This document shows positions 33,651 through 44,574 of a stretch of DNA of 64,000 nucleotides, one piece after another. The stretch is taken from contig OX411543.1 in NCBI GenBank assembly GCA_948146395.1, positions 21,182,026 to 21,246,025 on the forward strand, in the 5' to 3' direction. Positions within the stretch are counted from its first letter, which is position 1. Each line of letters begins with the position of its first letter. The position numbers and the translations under genes were made by a program. The notes below the pieces were generated by a model. That model had not been told where the DNA came from and made no database searches. It was given only the letters and a program-made list of their open reading frames with translations. This stretch comes from Fragum whitleyi. Its lineage: Eukaryota; Mollusca; Bivalvia; Cardiida; Cardiidae.

Positions 33651-34226
33651 CCATATTTCCTCTAATAATAGCACCCTCCCTAATAACAGCACCGCTACAT
33701 TTTTATGCCCCCGTATCGAGAGATCTGGGTCATATTGTTTTACTCATGTCCGTCTGTCTGTCCATCTGTCCGTCCGTCTGTCCTTCTGTCTGTCCGTCTG
33801 TCCGAAAACTTAACCTGAAAACTTAACCTTGCCAATATCTTCAAGTCTATTCAAGATACAAAGCTAATATTTGGCATGATGATAGATCTCAATGATCTGC
33901 ATCCACTGGTACCAAAGTCAAGGTCATGTGACAAGGTCTAGGTCATCTGTCAAGGTCAAACTTTGAAACAAAATGCCGTTACAGGGGCATTCGTGTTTCA
34001 CAAACACATCTTGTTTACTAAAGAATCCCAATTCAAATGCCTAAATTTTAGGATAATTTTGAGACTTCGTCTCTAATTTGAGATGAATTTCCTCTATACA
34101 ATCATTCATATGTGTCTAAAAACATCAAATTCAATGATCTTTTAAAATGAGAAAATGCATACTACATAAAAGCTCCAGGACCATGTAAATTAAAGCTCCC
34201 GGGAGCATTTATAAGGAGAAATACGG
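33651..34226. mobile_element. TACCGTATTT-ended 300-bp element split by an ATGCCCC-family insertion
   Basis: Left end CCATATTTCCTCTAATAATA, right end GGAGAAATACGG, with TA flanks. Interior motifs (GCACCCTCCC, GAGACTTCGTCTCTAATTTG, AGCTCCAGGACCATGT) match the uninterrupted copy at 62249-62551, except for the insertion at 33705-34013. Confidence 0.83.
33705..34013 (+). mobile_element. ATGCCCC-family element, complete, with exactly readable ends
   Basis: It starts ATGCCCCCGTATCGAGAG after five T's and ends CACAAACACATCTTG before three T's; the intact host copy at 62249 reads CTACACTTTTTACTAAG. GTCCGTCTGTCTGTCC runs follow the 5' end, then CTTAACC, CAAGATACAAAGC, CATGATGATAGATCTCA and the AAGGTCA stretch. 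GTGTTTCACAAACAC is a perfect 3' hairpin. Length 309 bp. Confidence 0.9.
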
Positions 34227-34310
34227 TATTTGAATATGGTTTTGTTGAGAAATAAAGATAAACTGGCTTAACCCCCTCTATTCTTGACATCTGTGCTTTG
34301 TATCTTTCAG

Positions 34311-34506
34311 AATATGCAGGAAGCAGACTTATTGACACATCGACCGAGTCTATTTATGACCTGCGACCTACATGGTACGGAACTTCTGGTGTCACATAGT
34401 ACCCAGTCGTCACTGACAACTTCCCGACGTAAATATTTCTGGGAGAAATACGAGAATCAGAAGTGGGGAGAGTCAGTGGATTCTGGCATTCTAGCTTACA
34501 AGAAAC
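34311..34506 (+). CDS. TBC1D2: TBC1D2-like exon: linker after PH domain
   Basis: Acceptor TGTATCTTTCAG, donor GTGAGT. It starts on a full codon and leaves one base. Encodes NMQEADLLTHRPSLFM, then HGTELLVSHSTQSSLTTSRR, KYFWEKYENQKWGES and ILAYKK. No domain recognised; polar and Ser/Thr-rich, expected to be flexible. The reading frame continues through the donor into repeat sequence to 34715, which is not coding. Confidence 0.88.
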
Positions 34507-34589
34507 GTGAGTGTTTCAGAATTAAATTTCTTTTACTAACACTTAATATACTCTTACTTTTAACAATACCAGTGAAAACATTATATCAG

Positions 34590-34663
34590 AATGGCTCAGC
34601 GCGAAACAGTTGTAACTCCCTATATGTTTATAGGGAGTTACAACTGTTTCGTGCTGAGCCATC
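34590..34663. mobile_element. 75-bp hairpin MITE, copy 5, near-perfect
   Basis: ATGGCTCAGCGCGAAACAGT pairs with the inverse ACTGTTTCGTGCTGAGCCAT with one mismatch. TTGTAACTCCCTATA is paired perfectly. It lies 84 bp after the donor of the 34311 exon. The hairpin arms are about 33 bp. Confidence 0.92.
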
Positions 34664-35698
34664 GAATCTGATGTACCAGTGCCAATTTAACGGTATCAAT
34701 GGGTTCCTCTTGTAATGAAATTTATTAAATGAAAATTTTATCTGGATATAAGGATGTAGATAATGAGATAATGATCCAGTTGCTACTACCAACAGCTGAA
34801 GGAAATATCGTCCCATAGTAACCAACCCTATTAACATAATTTAAACCCTTGTCATACTGGTTAAAACCATGGCAAAATTGCTTTAAAATCAAAGTGATGG
34901 ATGCCATGGATGTTCTTATTTCGAGTTTTTGTTTATCATAGAAAAATATAATAATGATAATGATAATTAAACTCTGCTATTTGGAAAAAAGGAGTCAGAC
35001 AGTATAGACCATGATTATACTCAACATAGTATGCAGGTTTATCTATGTAAATACCACCTGCCAAAGCAAGAATATTCCAGGTTCAGCGAGTTAATGAGTT
35101 AATGATTTATTGTATACATAATACTATATATATAAATCATCACAATAAAGAACAAGTTTAAGTGAGTGATCAGAGATCTAGCTTTCATTGAAATCGATTG
35201 GTGATAAATTGTAAGACTCACATTACATGTAATTATTTTCATGTGATATGTAAATATATTGATTTCAAGTGTTGTTCATATTTATGAATTATAAGATTCT
35301 AGTGTTGCATTATTGAATTAATTCAGAGTTTAATTCAACTCGTAAAAATTAATATAAACATATCACTGAAATTGTGTGAATTGCAATTGACAGGTTATCC
35401 AGAAACAGCTCCTGAGCATAATAATTGTTCAAGGTCAAGGTCACTACCCCCAGTGTTTGAAGGTAGTCTGTACCCATAGTAACCTTATAGTACAAATTAT
35501 AGCCATTAGTTACCAAAGCTACTTACTGCATGAATATGTATTCACATGTACTCTACACTCTACAAAGTGCTAATAATTTCTATGTCTCTCAACAGGAAGA
35601 TTATTGAAGCCTCTCATTGATAATCATCTATCAATTTCAAACTTTTGAATAATTTTCTGTTTTGGGAGCATTTGTTTCAGAAACAAGTCTTGGTTTTT
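34664..35698. other. Intronic stretch with one decayed 240-bp MITE
   Basis: 34842-35095 holds TTAAACCCTTGTCATACTGG and GGAATATT-like wording in decayed form (CACCTGCCAAAGCAAGAATA, CCAGGTTCAGCGAGTTAA). Nothing else recognised. Confidence 0.55.
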
Positions 35699-38177
35699 AG
35701 CTCCACTGGCCAAAGGCCAGCGAGCTTTGGTCATGGCGAGGTGTCCGTCGTGCGTGCGTAAACTTTTCTTTAAACATCTTCTCCTCCTAAACCAATGGGT
35801 GGATTTTGACGAAACTTTACCAGCATGTTCCTTGGGTGACCCTCTTTTCAAGTTGTTCAAGAAATTTGGATTGACCCCAAAATATGGGCGTGGCAGGATG
35901 GGGCTTATTTTGACCCTGAAATCTTTTAATGCCATCTCCTCCTGAACCATTGGGCCAATTTTAATGAAATTTTACCAGAATGTTCCTTTGGTGACCCTCT
36001 TCTAAAGTTGTTCAAGAAATTTGGATTGGCCCCGATATATGGATGTGGCAGGGCGGGGCTTATTTTGACCCCGAAATCTTTGAACTACATCCTCTCCTGA
36101 ACCATGGGGCTGGTTTCAATGAAACTTTACCAGAATGTTCCATGGGCAGGCTGTCCAGCGTCCCTAAAATTCCTAAAAAATCCTATTTTTTTTCAGTTTG
36201 GCTAAAATTCCTAAAAAAGTGAAGAAAACAAGGCAAATTCCTAAAAAAGCCCTTAATTTTACTTGCAATTCCTAATATTCCTTGTTAGTTTTTCACGGAA
36301 AGAATATGTGTTGATATAAAAGTTTCTCAACAATCCTTTCACAATACTTTCACTATGCTTTCTTACTGTGTTAAATATCTGAAATCTTTTTGACTCTGCA
36401 GATCAACATTGTCATTGAGGTCAGTCTGTTGAGGTTTACCACTTCATAAAGCACAATAAGCTGAAACCATTAGCATGGACTCACAAGCACCCTCAGTGAA
36501 TATAGTGTTATGTTCTTTTCAATATAACAACAAAAGTAGTCTTATTGACCATTTCTACACAACTTTTTTTCAAACCTGAAAATGAAATTAATATGATCAT
36601 GAAGAACATTCGTTATTGAACTTAATATTTTGACAATTTATACACATGACATTAAGTCACAGATGTGATTGAAAATTTCCTTTCAACCCCTCTGCTGGGC
36701 AAAATTTTGGCTAACCTTTCTCTGACTGAATGAAAATGGTTATGTCATAGTGAGGACAGTCCCTGTGAACATACCATATAAGTTATTTAAGTACTCAGCG
36801 ACTTCATGTATTTGTTTCTTACCCATTTTCAAGATTAAACTTTGGCTTAAATTCTCCCAAACTGCCTGAGAAATAATGCTTATATACATGCAAATATAAA
36901 CAGCCTAATTGAATAATGAATAGGTATATATGCTGTTCAATCTAGCAAAAGGGGGTCTCAAGTATAATTTTCTGATTCTACAGGCAACAACTTTGGCTCA
37001 GTCTTTCTCAAGCCTGCTTGATAGTTGTATGATTTTCATGAAGTCTACTGATTAAAGTGGTATTTTGTAAAATATGAATGTGAGAGGACTCCTTTTGGAA
37101 AGGTATTTCTTATACATTCAAAGGTTCACAAATTTGACTCCATTTTTTCTTAATAAATGGTCTTGACAATTTAAAAGGTCATATACTGTTTAATAATGTT
37201 ATTTTTGTCTTTCAATTTTGTTAAGACAGTGAGATCCTTGTTGATATCTTTCATAATTTTCTCTATAAACAATAATTTTTCCTAAACACTTCTCTTTTTT
37301 TTCTCTATAGACAATAATGTTTCCTGAACACTTCATAACCTTGCTGATGATATTTTAATCACTTCATTAAATATTAGTAGTATTATTAGTACATGTATCT
37401 AGTAAGTTTGCTCTTGTGAATGACGCAATATTAAGTTATTGTTTATGTTTAAATTTCCCTTATTTATCATTGTAATTCCTTATTTTAGCCCTAATTTTTT
37501 TCGATTTTTGTCCCTAAAATAAGCCCTAATTTTTCAACAAGATGTGCTGGACAGGCTGCATGGGTGACCCTCCAAAGTTGTTCAAGAAATTTGGATTGAC
37601 CCCCAAATATGTGTGTGGCAGGGCGGGGCTTTTTTTGACCCCGAAATCTTTGAACTACATCCTCTCCTGAACATGGGGCTGGTTTCAATGAAACTTTACC
37701 AGAATGTTCCATGGGTGACCCTCTAAAGTTGTTCAAGAAATTTGGATTGACCCCCAAATATGTGTGTGGCAGGGCGGGGCTTTTTTTGACCCTGAAATTT
37801 TTGAATGACATCTTCTCCTGAACCATTAGGCCGCTTTCAATGAAACTTTACCAGAATTTTCCTTGGCTGACCCTTTTCTAAAGTTGCTCAAGAAATTTGG
37901 ATTGGATGAGATCCACTGGATCAATTAAATTCAGGTGAGCGGTTTAGGGCCATTCTGGTCCTCTTGTTACAAAGTGATATCTAAATAGTTTTCTTCCTTG
38001 TAATTTTACATATTAGTTAAATAAGTTCATTCCTTCATTAGTCAGTTTTAACTTAGAAAAAGTCAGAATTCCTTCTGAATGATGTTCACTTTCATTACCT
38101 TCTATTTTCAATATCTCTCTTTCAAATCTCAAGATTTTTAAGCCAGTGGAGTGATACAGGCCCTCTTGGGCCTCTTG
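35699..38177 (+). mobile_element. AGCTCC-family element (A3) with tail, interrupted by a 1.4-kb insertion
   Basis: It starts AGCTCCACTGGCCAAAGGCC. Core units are as in 28189-29214, ending GGCCATTCTGGTCCTCTTG at 37966; the shared tail runs to ACAGGCCCTCTTGGGCCTC and TTG at 38177. The unit broken at 36146 resumes at 37559. Confidence 0.85.
36147..37558. mobile_element. CAGGCTGTCCAGC-ended element with 6-bp duplication
   Basis: Left end CAGGCTGTCCAGCG, right end GTGCTGGACAGGCTG; CATGGG lies on both sides (36141-36146, 37559-37564). The empty site is visible in a neighbouring core unit (GTTCCATGGGTGACCC at 37706-37721). Near both ends are CCCTAAAAT/ATTCCTAAAAAA-type words and CCCTAATTTTT. Length 1412 bp, no long frame. 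hAT-like by its ends only. Confidence 0.83.
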
Positions 38178-39574
38178 TTCAGGGTTTTTCTCAAATCTTG
38201 ACGTCTTGGAGCTTTTGGTGAAGGTTAACTAGAACTTAAGAATCTCCTCTAGATTTGATTTTTGGGTTAGAGGCAATTATGCAAACTCACAGCTCCAGAT
38301 AATGGGAGAATGATATTTGAACCTGTGTGTGACATTTCCAACAATTTCAAATGTGCGTGAGGTGCAAACATTGAGAAGGATTGACAGCCATGTGCTGTTT
38401 ATATAAAGTTACCTGAAGGTCTACAGGTACTTTGAAATGTTATCTATCTACTAAATGCAAAGTGATGACTCTGGTCAGACTGTGAGGATGCACAGGCTGG
38501 TCAGAGTCTTTGCTTTGCACATATTTGAAATTCTTGTAAATCTCATGCACGGCCTCGTTTCATTTATCCTATTAAACCTATGTTGTTAGTACTCACTAGA
38601 GAATTCTTGACCATACAATTGTAAAAAGTACCCATAACAAAGTCTAATGAAACTTCATGCTTCAAAAATGAAATCCCCTTTTTGAGCTCTGGTAAATTTC
38701 CTAAATATTACTGATTTATTAAATAAAAAGGAGAAATTGAGGAAATTCCACAAACTTTACTGAATAGTTATAAATAGAATTTATTCAATATCGTAGAAGC
38801 TATAATGCAAACCAGGTGGTTTATTAGAATTATCATGTTCTATTAGATGGGGATGGCGCTTATTTAGAGGTAATAGTTTTTAAGACATAGAAAATAGCCA
38901 AAAATGCCGTTTTTCCAGGGCATCTCAACTGTAAATCTACTGTAAATGAAAGAAAAACTTAAAGCAAATCATTAATTTAAGCACTGAATAAACACCAAAG
39001 CTTAACATTTGATTTGAAAAAGTTACATTAATCTATTTACTTTCCTTTGAAATCATCATGACATTGATTTTGTCAGGGTGGAGGTTTATAAGAGGCTATA
39101 TAATTTCTAAAAATTATGCAAAAAGTGGTCAATCTTGACGTCCAAGAAAGGGATGGGCCTATATTAGAGCATGGGGCTCAATTAGAACTTTTAGGGTAAA
39201 GGTGATTTGGACAGCTGGAAGTACAACATTTACTTATGATTTATTAAAATTTAAGTTTAATCTTAATTTTATTTGAAAAATTTCTTTATGGTCATTGCAA
39301 GCACCATGCTCTTCTGATTTGGTCATTTTTTCCATGCATTCTAAGCTTGGCTGTTTTAGAACCTAAAGATGAGATATTTTTTATTACTTTCAGTTTGATA
39401 ACATTTAAAATGGTGTTGGTGTCTTTATTAGTCCACAAAATTCTTTGTTTTTGGTAACTTGCCAAACTGTTTTCCTATCCTTCAAGAAATCTATTCTGTC
39501 AAGCAAGATAACTGTATAGGAGAAAGTTTTCAATAATTCTAGGCATTTCCATCACTATATGGTACTTAAAGACA
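38178..39574. other. Intronic stretch with a possible old TTATTAGA-type element
   Basis: At 38816-39195, GGTTTATTAGAATTATC near the left and GGGATGGGCCTATATTAGAG with CAATTAGAACTTTTAGGG near the right recall the ends of 22525-24122, but no clean terminal repeat remains. Nothing else recognised. Confidence 0.4.
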
Positions 39575-39856
39575 AGCTTTCAGGTGGTCATTATACAAAC
39601 CACCCCCCCCCCCCCCCCCCCATCAACGAAGTAGAGGGAGGTATATTGGTTTCACCATGTCTGTCTGTCTGTCCATCCATCCATTCGTCTGTTTGTAGAC
39701 CTTTTCGTTTCCAGACACAAACTCGAGAACCAACTGACCTAGAATCTTGAAACTTCATGCAATTACTGGTTATGACCTTTATTTTTGTTACAAACACATC
39801 CTGCACTAAAAGCACTTCCATTTTGACACAGTGCTGGTGGGGGGGGGGGGGGGGGG
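39575..39856 (+). mobile_element. Short element bounded by poly-C and poly-G
   Basis: GGTGGTCATTATACAAACCA leads to 19 C's (39603-39621), then GTCTGTCTGTCTGTCCATCC, CTTGAAACTTCATGCAATTA, AAAAGCACTTCC and 18 G's (39839-39856). The two homopolymers are complementary and could form a stem. The GTCTGTC run and TTGAAACTT are those of the palindrome/tandem-core families, but the ends differ. Confidence 0.55.
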
Positions 39857-39906
39857 TTATAAGTCTGCTTTGTGACAGTTTTAGTTTGGTTTGTTTAACT
39901 TTTATT

Positions 39907-41700
39907 AGCTCACCAGGGCACAAAGTTCTCATGGTGAGCTAATTTACATCATGCTGTCTTTTTTTCTTCTTCTGTCATCCATCAATCTCTTGTTAGTACT
40001 CTGATGTCTGCATTTTTTACTCAAATATCTTGAAACTTGATCAGTATGTTTGTCTCTATGAAACCTCAGACTAGTTTGGATAAAAAACTAGGTCACATGG
40101 TCAAATTACAGAAATACTTTGTTTGCAGACTGGAGGCCACCTTATAGGCTCAAATGTCTTGAAACTTGGTCAGAGTAATGATGTACATGATGTCTAAGAT
40201 GAGTTCAAATTTGGGTCAAGTTAGGTAAAAAAATAGGTCATGGTGTCGAATCTACGATAAACCTTGTGTGTACTCTAGAGACTACATTTTTGTATCAAAT
40301 GTCTTGAAACTTTTGGGGCTGTCACACCACAGCCTATGGCACTAACATATGCCAATGTATGCTCATAAGCTTGCATACGCTGATGTACGCTAAGCATTCG
40401 TTAGTCATAAGTTGTGTATGCAACAAGTACGCTGGTATATGTTCTTATAAGCAGAAGCCCAAAAATAATTTTTAACATGTTAAAAACGTCCAGCGTATGC
40501 CAGCATATAGAATATACGCTAGTCAAACGGTATGCATATGATCAATACGCTAGAGTGTCGCCAGAGGTATGTTGCCTATAAGTTGAGTAGGCTTGGCATA
40601 CACTGGCTGAAAATAGTAATTTTGGTTGTAATACAGGTACTACCCCTCCTACATTCTCCTTTATTTTTGGCTTGTATTTTTACTGGAGGATGATTTTGAA
40701 CCGGCTTAACTTCGGATAAAGGAGAAGAGTCATGTGACCTGATCACCAGGACAAGAGAAAACGAGACATGTTAACTACACCTTCAGCGAGTTTTTTTACT
40801 GACAGTTACATCTTTTTTTAACATTCCCTATCGAGTTTGCAGACAGAATAGCTTTAGACTTCCTCTTACTCATATTTTTATTCCTCTACTGATTGAAGGA
40901 CAAAAGAGCTGTGGCGACGGCGGTTTTTTGTCATTCCGTCCGTTTACTTGTGTGTCTTTGCGTCCTTCTGTACATTTTATCTCGTTATCGCAAAATAGTT
41001 TACAGTGTTTCTTTTATTATCTACCAACATGTACAGAATGGGTGTGTTATCTTAACTTAGATCGTTCATTTGACTGTGCAATTGAAAAGGGACTGGGTTC
41101 TTCAAGTAACATGAGAATGAGAGTCTTCTGAAAATTTGAATAACTTCAATCGACAATGCGGTAGTGTGTACAGTTTTTCACTGGGTTCTTTTTAGGCATA
41201 CACGGAATAATTGAACTATCTATCATGTTAAACGTTGCTTTCTAAATAGGGTCAGATCTTTCAAGTCTCCTGGGAAATGGGGAATATCAAATCTCAAACC
41301 AAATTTCCTCATTATCTCAATGTAGTCCACAGTTTACATTGAATTTTTCAACCATATATAGAATGATTATATGTGTGCTATGGAAAGAAGAGTGTTTCTT
41401 TTGAAGTTTATTGTGTTTGCTACGTATACGCTCTTCATATATTACACTAACGATGGGCATAGGCTGGACATTTGTGTATGATAAAAATTTGGCGAGGGTG
41501 GTGGTTATAGGCTGAAAAGTTGTGTGTATAAGCAGTATTTCATAGGCAGGGCATAAGTTACTCTCATACGCTGTGGTGTGACAGCCCCTTTACACAGAGT
41601 ATTCATCTACATATCACAGTGGAGGTAGACTTTGAATCAAAAACTGAATGATTTAAGTCATATATACCTCAAAATTGGTCTATATGGTACCAGACAATCA
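39907..41700 (+). mobile_element. AGCTCACC-family element (C6), split by a 1.3-kb insertion
   Basis: It begins AGCTCACCAGGGCACAAAG with the palindrome closing at CATGGTGAGCT. Core units contain CTTGAAACTTGGTCAG. It stops at 40314 in GTCTTGAAACTTTT and resumes at 41589 with TTTACACAGAGTATTCATC. The 3' end beyond about 41700 is unclear. Confidence 0.65.
40315..41588. mobile_element. GGGGCTGTCACACCACAGC-ended element
   Basis: Left end GGGGCTGTCACACCACAGCC, right end inverted GGGGCTGTCACACCACAGCG: 19 of 20 bases match. TTT flanks both sides. Subterminal repeats of TACGCT/AGCGTA (CATACGCTG, GTACGCTAAG, CAGCGTATGCCAGCATA) crowd the left 300 bp and recur at the right. 1274 bp, no long frame. The 3-bp flank and G-rich ends suggest PIF/Harbinger, but this is not settled. 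Confidence 0.85.
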
Positions 41701-42076
41701 AATTTAGTTCTGCTTCTGCATCCCTTGTCATTCTGAATAGAGCCCTGGAAAGTTGTATTAAAACAAGTGCTGCAAGCTCTGGATGCACAAGACAGTTTCT
41801 ATTTGGAAGGGGATGAAATAGAGATATAGACTCATTTCAGATTGCACATAATTGTAGAGATGATGTAGACCTAGATCATACTGCACTCTGTATATACACT
41901 TAGTACAGTCTTGTGCTAAACCCTTGATATGTACAAACTAATTTTTGTTGAAAGCTCAAGCCAAAGCAGGAATTTTCAGGATTCAGCAACACAAGGGTAA
42001 ACACACTGTGTGGATGTCAAGACTGCTTATTGTCTGTCTCACCAATGAGGATATTTCACTCAGAGGTACATTTTGC

Positions 42077-42310
42077 AGAGCCCTGCTAGTTCAGATGAAA
42101 CACATTAGGTTGCAAAACCTTGGGTTTTGAGTTTGAACCCCAGAATCTGACATTGACAACATTCAATGAGACATGAGTCACTTAGTGGAATGGACAGTAA
42201 GTGGCTCAAATGAAATTTTGTGGCTGTACTGGTGTGAGAAACAACTTGAAACCATGGGTAGGTGCATCAGTTGCCTCAAAAATGTTGAAAGTGGCATTTA
42301 ACCCAGTACA
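42077..42310 (+). mobile_element. tRNA-derived SINE, copy 1
   Basis: GCTAGTTCAGATG resembles the tRNA A box and GAGTTTGAACCCC the B box about 55 bp later, as in pol III SINE heads. The body (ATGAGTCACTTAGTGG, AAGTGGCTCAAATGAAATTT, CCATGGGTAGGTGCATC) recurs around 47000-47460. It ends before exon 42352. It does not fold as an intact tRNA. Confidence 0.6.
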
Positions 42311-42351
42311 AAGAAATAAAACAAATAAGCTGATGTTATTTTGTATTGTAG

Positions 42352-42463
42352 GTTTGGAGGCCTCCAGAAGTTTTCCCATGTCTGTTCACAACACCCCTGG
42401 AATGAACAAGCAGATGTCCATGTCTACACAGGCTGTGCTCTACCAGGATAATAATAGTGACAG
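42352..42463 (+). CDS. TBC1D2: TBC1D2-like exon: linker
   Basis: Acceptor TTTGTATTGTAG, donor GTGAAA (weak). It completes the codon begun by C at 34506 (CGT, Arg), then encodes LEASRSFPMSVHNTPGMNKQ, MSMSTQAVLYQDNNSD and leaves AG. Ser/Asn/Met-rich, no domain. Phase fits both neighbours. Confidence 0.85.
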
Positions 42464-42681
42464 GTGAAATATTCTTCTTAAAAAAGATGAGAAAACTCAG
42501 GGTTTAAATGTTTTTTACAATAACAGTAAACAATTTTCAAAAATAAATGCTCTAAGGGCTCTTAATCCAGAAATATATTTTTAAGGATATTCTTGGTGGC
42601 TGTTTGGAAAAGGAAAAATTTATCATTGTATTTCAAAAGACTTATACAAAAAGTACAATGTCATTACAAATATTCATTTTT

Positions 42682-43327
42682 AGCTCACCTGAGCACAACA
42701 TGTTCAAGGGGAGCTTTAAGGATCACCCTGCGTACGCCTTGTGATGTGAGTCATCCGTCGTCAACAATCTTTAAAACTTCTTTTTCTCCTCCTGAACCAA
42801 TTGGCCAATTTCAATGAAACTTTACCAGAATGTTCCTTTGGTGACCAAATTGTTAGTAAAATTTCATTTTGAGCCCAAAATCTTTGAACAACATCTCTGG
42901 AACCACTGTGCTGATTTCAATGAATTTTACCAGAATGTTCCCTGAGTGGCTCTTTCAAAAATTGTTTCTCAAAATTTCAATTTGGCCCATAAAAATGGGC
43001 ATGGCAGGGCAGGGCTTATCTTGAGCCTGAGATCTTTGAACGCATTTCCTCCTGAACCACGAGGCCAGAATGTTCCTTGGGTGATCCTTTTCAAAATTGT
43101 TTGCAATATTTTGAATGGCCCATTAATATGGGCATGGCAAACAGGGCTTATTTTAATCCTGAAATCTCTTCTCATGAACTATTGGGCCGATTTCAATGAA
43201 ACTTTACCAGCATGTTCCTTGGTCGACCCTTTTCAAAAATTGTTCAGGAAATTTTTATTGGCCCATAAATAAATATGGGCTTGGCAGGCGGGGAGCTTAT
43301 TTTGAGCCCGAAATCTTTGAATGACAT
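42682..43327 (+). mobile_element. AGCTCACC-headed element (C7) reaching the acceptor of exon 43338
   Basis: It begins AGCTCACCTGAGCACAACATG, but the core units (TTTCAATGAAACTTTACCAG, AATGGGCATGGCAGGGCAGG) are those of the AGCTCC family, so it is a hybrid or recombined copy. It stops in CGAAATCTTTGAATGACATT, about 10 bp before the exon, with no 3' hairpin. Confidence 0.75.
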
Positions 43328-43337
43328 TTACTTTCAG

Positions 43338-43508
43338 TGACGATGTATTCGGTGCAGAGTTTCCCAACAAGCCAAAGAAACTACCAGTCAGCATGTCTCA
43401 TTGGAAGAAATTACAGACGGCAGTGATGGGCCATGTTTTACAAAATAACACAAGGCTTACATCAGAGTCAACCACGGGAATTGAGTCTGGGGATAGACGC
43501 AGTCTGAG
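43338..43508 (+). CDS. TBC1D2: TBC1D2-like exon: linker
   Basis: Acceptor TTACTTTCAG, donor GTTGGT (weak). T completes AG from 42463 (Ser), then DDVFGAEFPNKPKKLPVSMS, HWKKLQTAVMGHVLQNN, ESTTGIESGDRRSL, leaving AG. A second GT four bases on (GTACAA) would break frame, so the first is preferred. No domain recognised; basic and Ser-rich. Confidence 0.87.
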
Positions 43509-43784
43509 GTTGGTACAATAACTCTGGTTAGTGAGAAATTCCATTGTCTACACTTAAAGTTCATACTTTTACAATTCAGTTCATTACTGATGGCATGCGG
43601 CTTGAGAATGCTTGGGCTGAGATATTAAAAAAATCATTTGCCAATAAAAGCAATCCTATAGACTGGATAAACAATCTCAGAGGTACAGATAAGAAGGGGT
43701 AAAGCCAGTCTAAGTCTTTATTTGTCAACAAAATCCCATGTTGTGGGTACTCATTGGAATCGTCTCTGTGAGATGCATTGGTTT

Positions 43785-43904
43785 TTGTTGACATGATGAT
43801 AGATCTTGATGATATGCATCTGCCAATACTTAGACCAAGGTCATGTGACAAGGTCAATGTTATCAAAGTTTTTGAAAAAAATATTGTTTCATAAACACAT
43901 CTTG
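43785..43904 (+). mobile_element. ATGCCCC-family 3' fragment
   Basis: CATGATGATAGATCTTGATG, CAAGGTCATGTGACAAGGTC, GTTTCATAAACACATCTTG followed by TTT. Confidence 0.65.
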
Positions 43905-43988
43905 TTTAAAAAAGGCAATAATGATGTTATAACTGTAACTTGTATTTATGATATTTTTGGTCTTCAACAATCTGCCTTTCATACTACT

Positions 43989-44233
43989 TTAACTCTTGTC
44001 ATGCTGAACCCGGAATATTACTGCTTTGGCAAGAGCTTTAGACCAACATCAGCCTGCACATATGTGCAGTCTGATGTTGGTGTACACCACCTGTTTCTCA
44101 CTTTCAAACCAGAATTGTCGATAGATCTAGTTTTGCAAATGAAAATTGACCTACAGTTGTTACTTTCAGTGCTTTTTGCCCTTTGATTTTTATGAAAATT
44201 TTTAGCCAAAATTTATTCAGCATGACAAGGGCT
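43989..44233 (+). mobile_element. 240-bp TTAACCC MITE, full copy
   Basis: Ends TTTAACTCTTGTCATGCTGA and CAGCATGACAAGGGCTTG; the internal CAGCCTGCACATATGTGCAG hairpin is intact. Best-preserved forward copy. Confidence 0.9.
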
Positions 44234-44500
44234 TGGGCTCTTATATTTTCACAATCTTATCTTGATACTAGGTACAATCTTTCTTCAGAATGTGATATGC
44301 TCTCTTGGCAACCATATCACTGTAACTATGACTTATCCAAGCCGTAGTTACAATGTTTTGGTGGTCCTATAACAAGATTGTATGTTTGTATAGGTAATAA
44401 AAGAATCTAGATAGTCACGCAAGCTGTTACCATCCATATTACTAAACTAGCCTACAATTATATATAGCTGAATGGCCTTTTCATAGAAACTAGGAAATTT

Positions 44501-44574
44501 GATAGCTCAGCACAAAATAGTTGTAACTGCCTATATGTTTATAGGCAGCTACAACTGTTTTGCACTGAGTCATC
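44501..44574. mobile_element. 75-bp hairpin MITE, copy 6
   Basis: GATAGCTCAGCACAAAATAG / CTGTTTTGCACTGAGTCATC outer arms, TTGTAACTGCCTATA / TATAGGCAGCTACAA inner arms. Confidence 0.9.

Noticed and set aside
34284..34715. 143-codon frame as a single-exon gene
   Set aside because: Only 34311-34506 is coding; the first codons lie before a good acceptor and the tail reads through a GTGAGT donor into a hairpin MITE.
42077..42145. Possible tRNA gene
   Set aside because: A- and B-box-like motifs are present but no cloverleaf can be drawn, and a body follows that recurs elsewhere; a SINE.
43513..43516. Alternative donor GTACAA for the exon at 43338
   Set aside because: It would shift the frame by four bases relative to exon 45739, whereas GTTGGT at 43509 keeps it.
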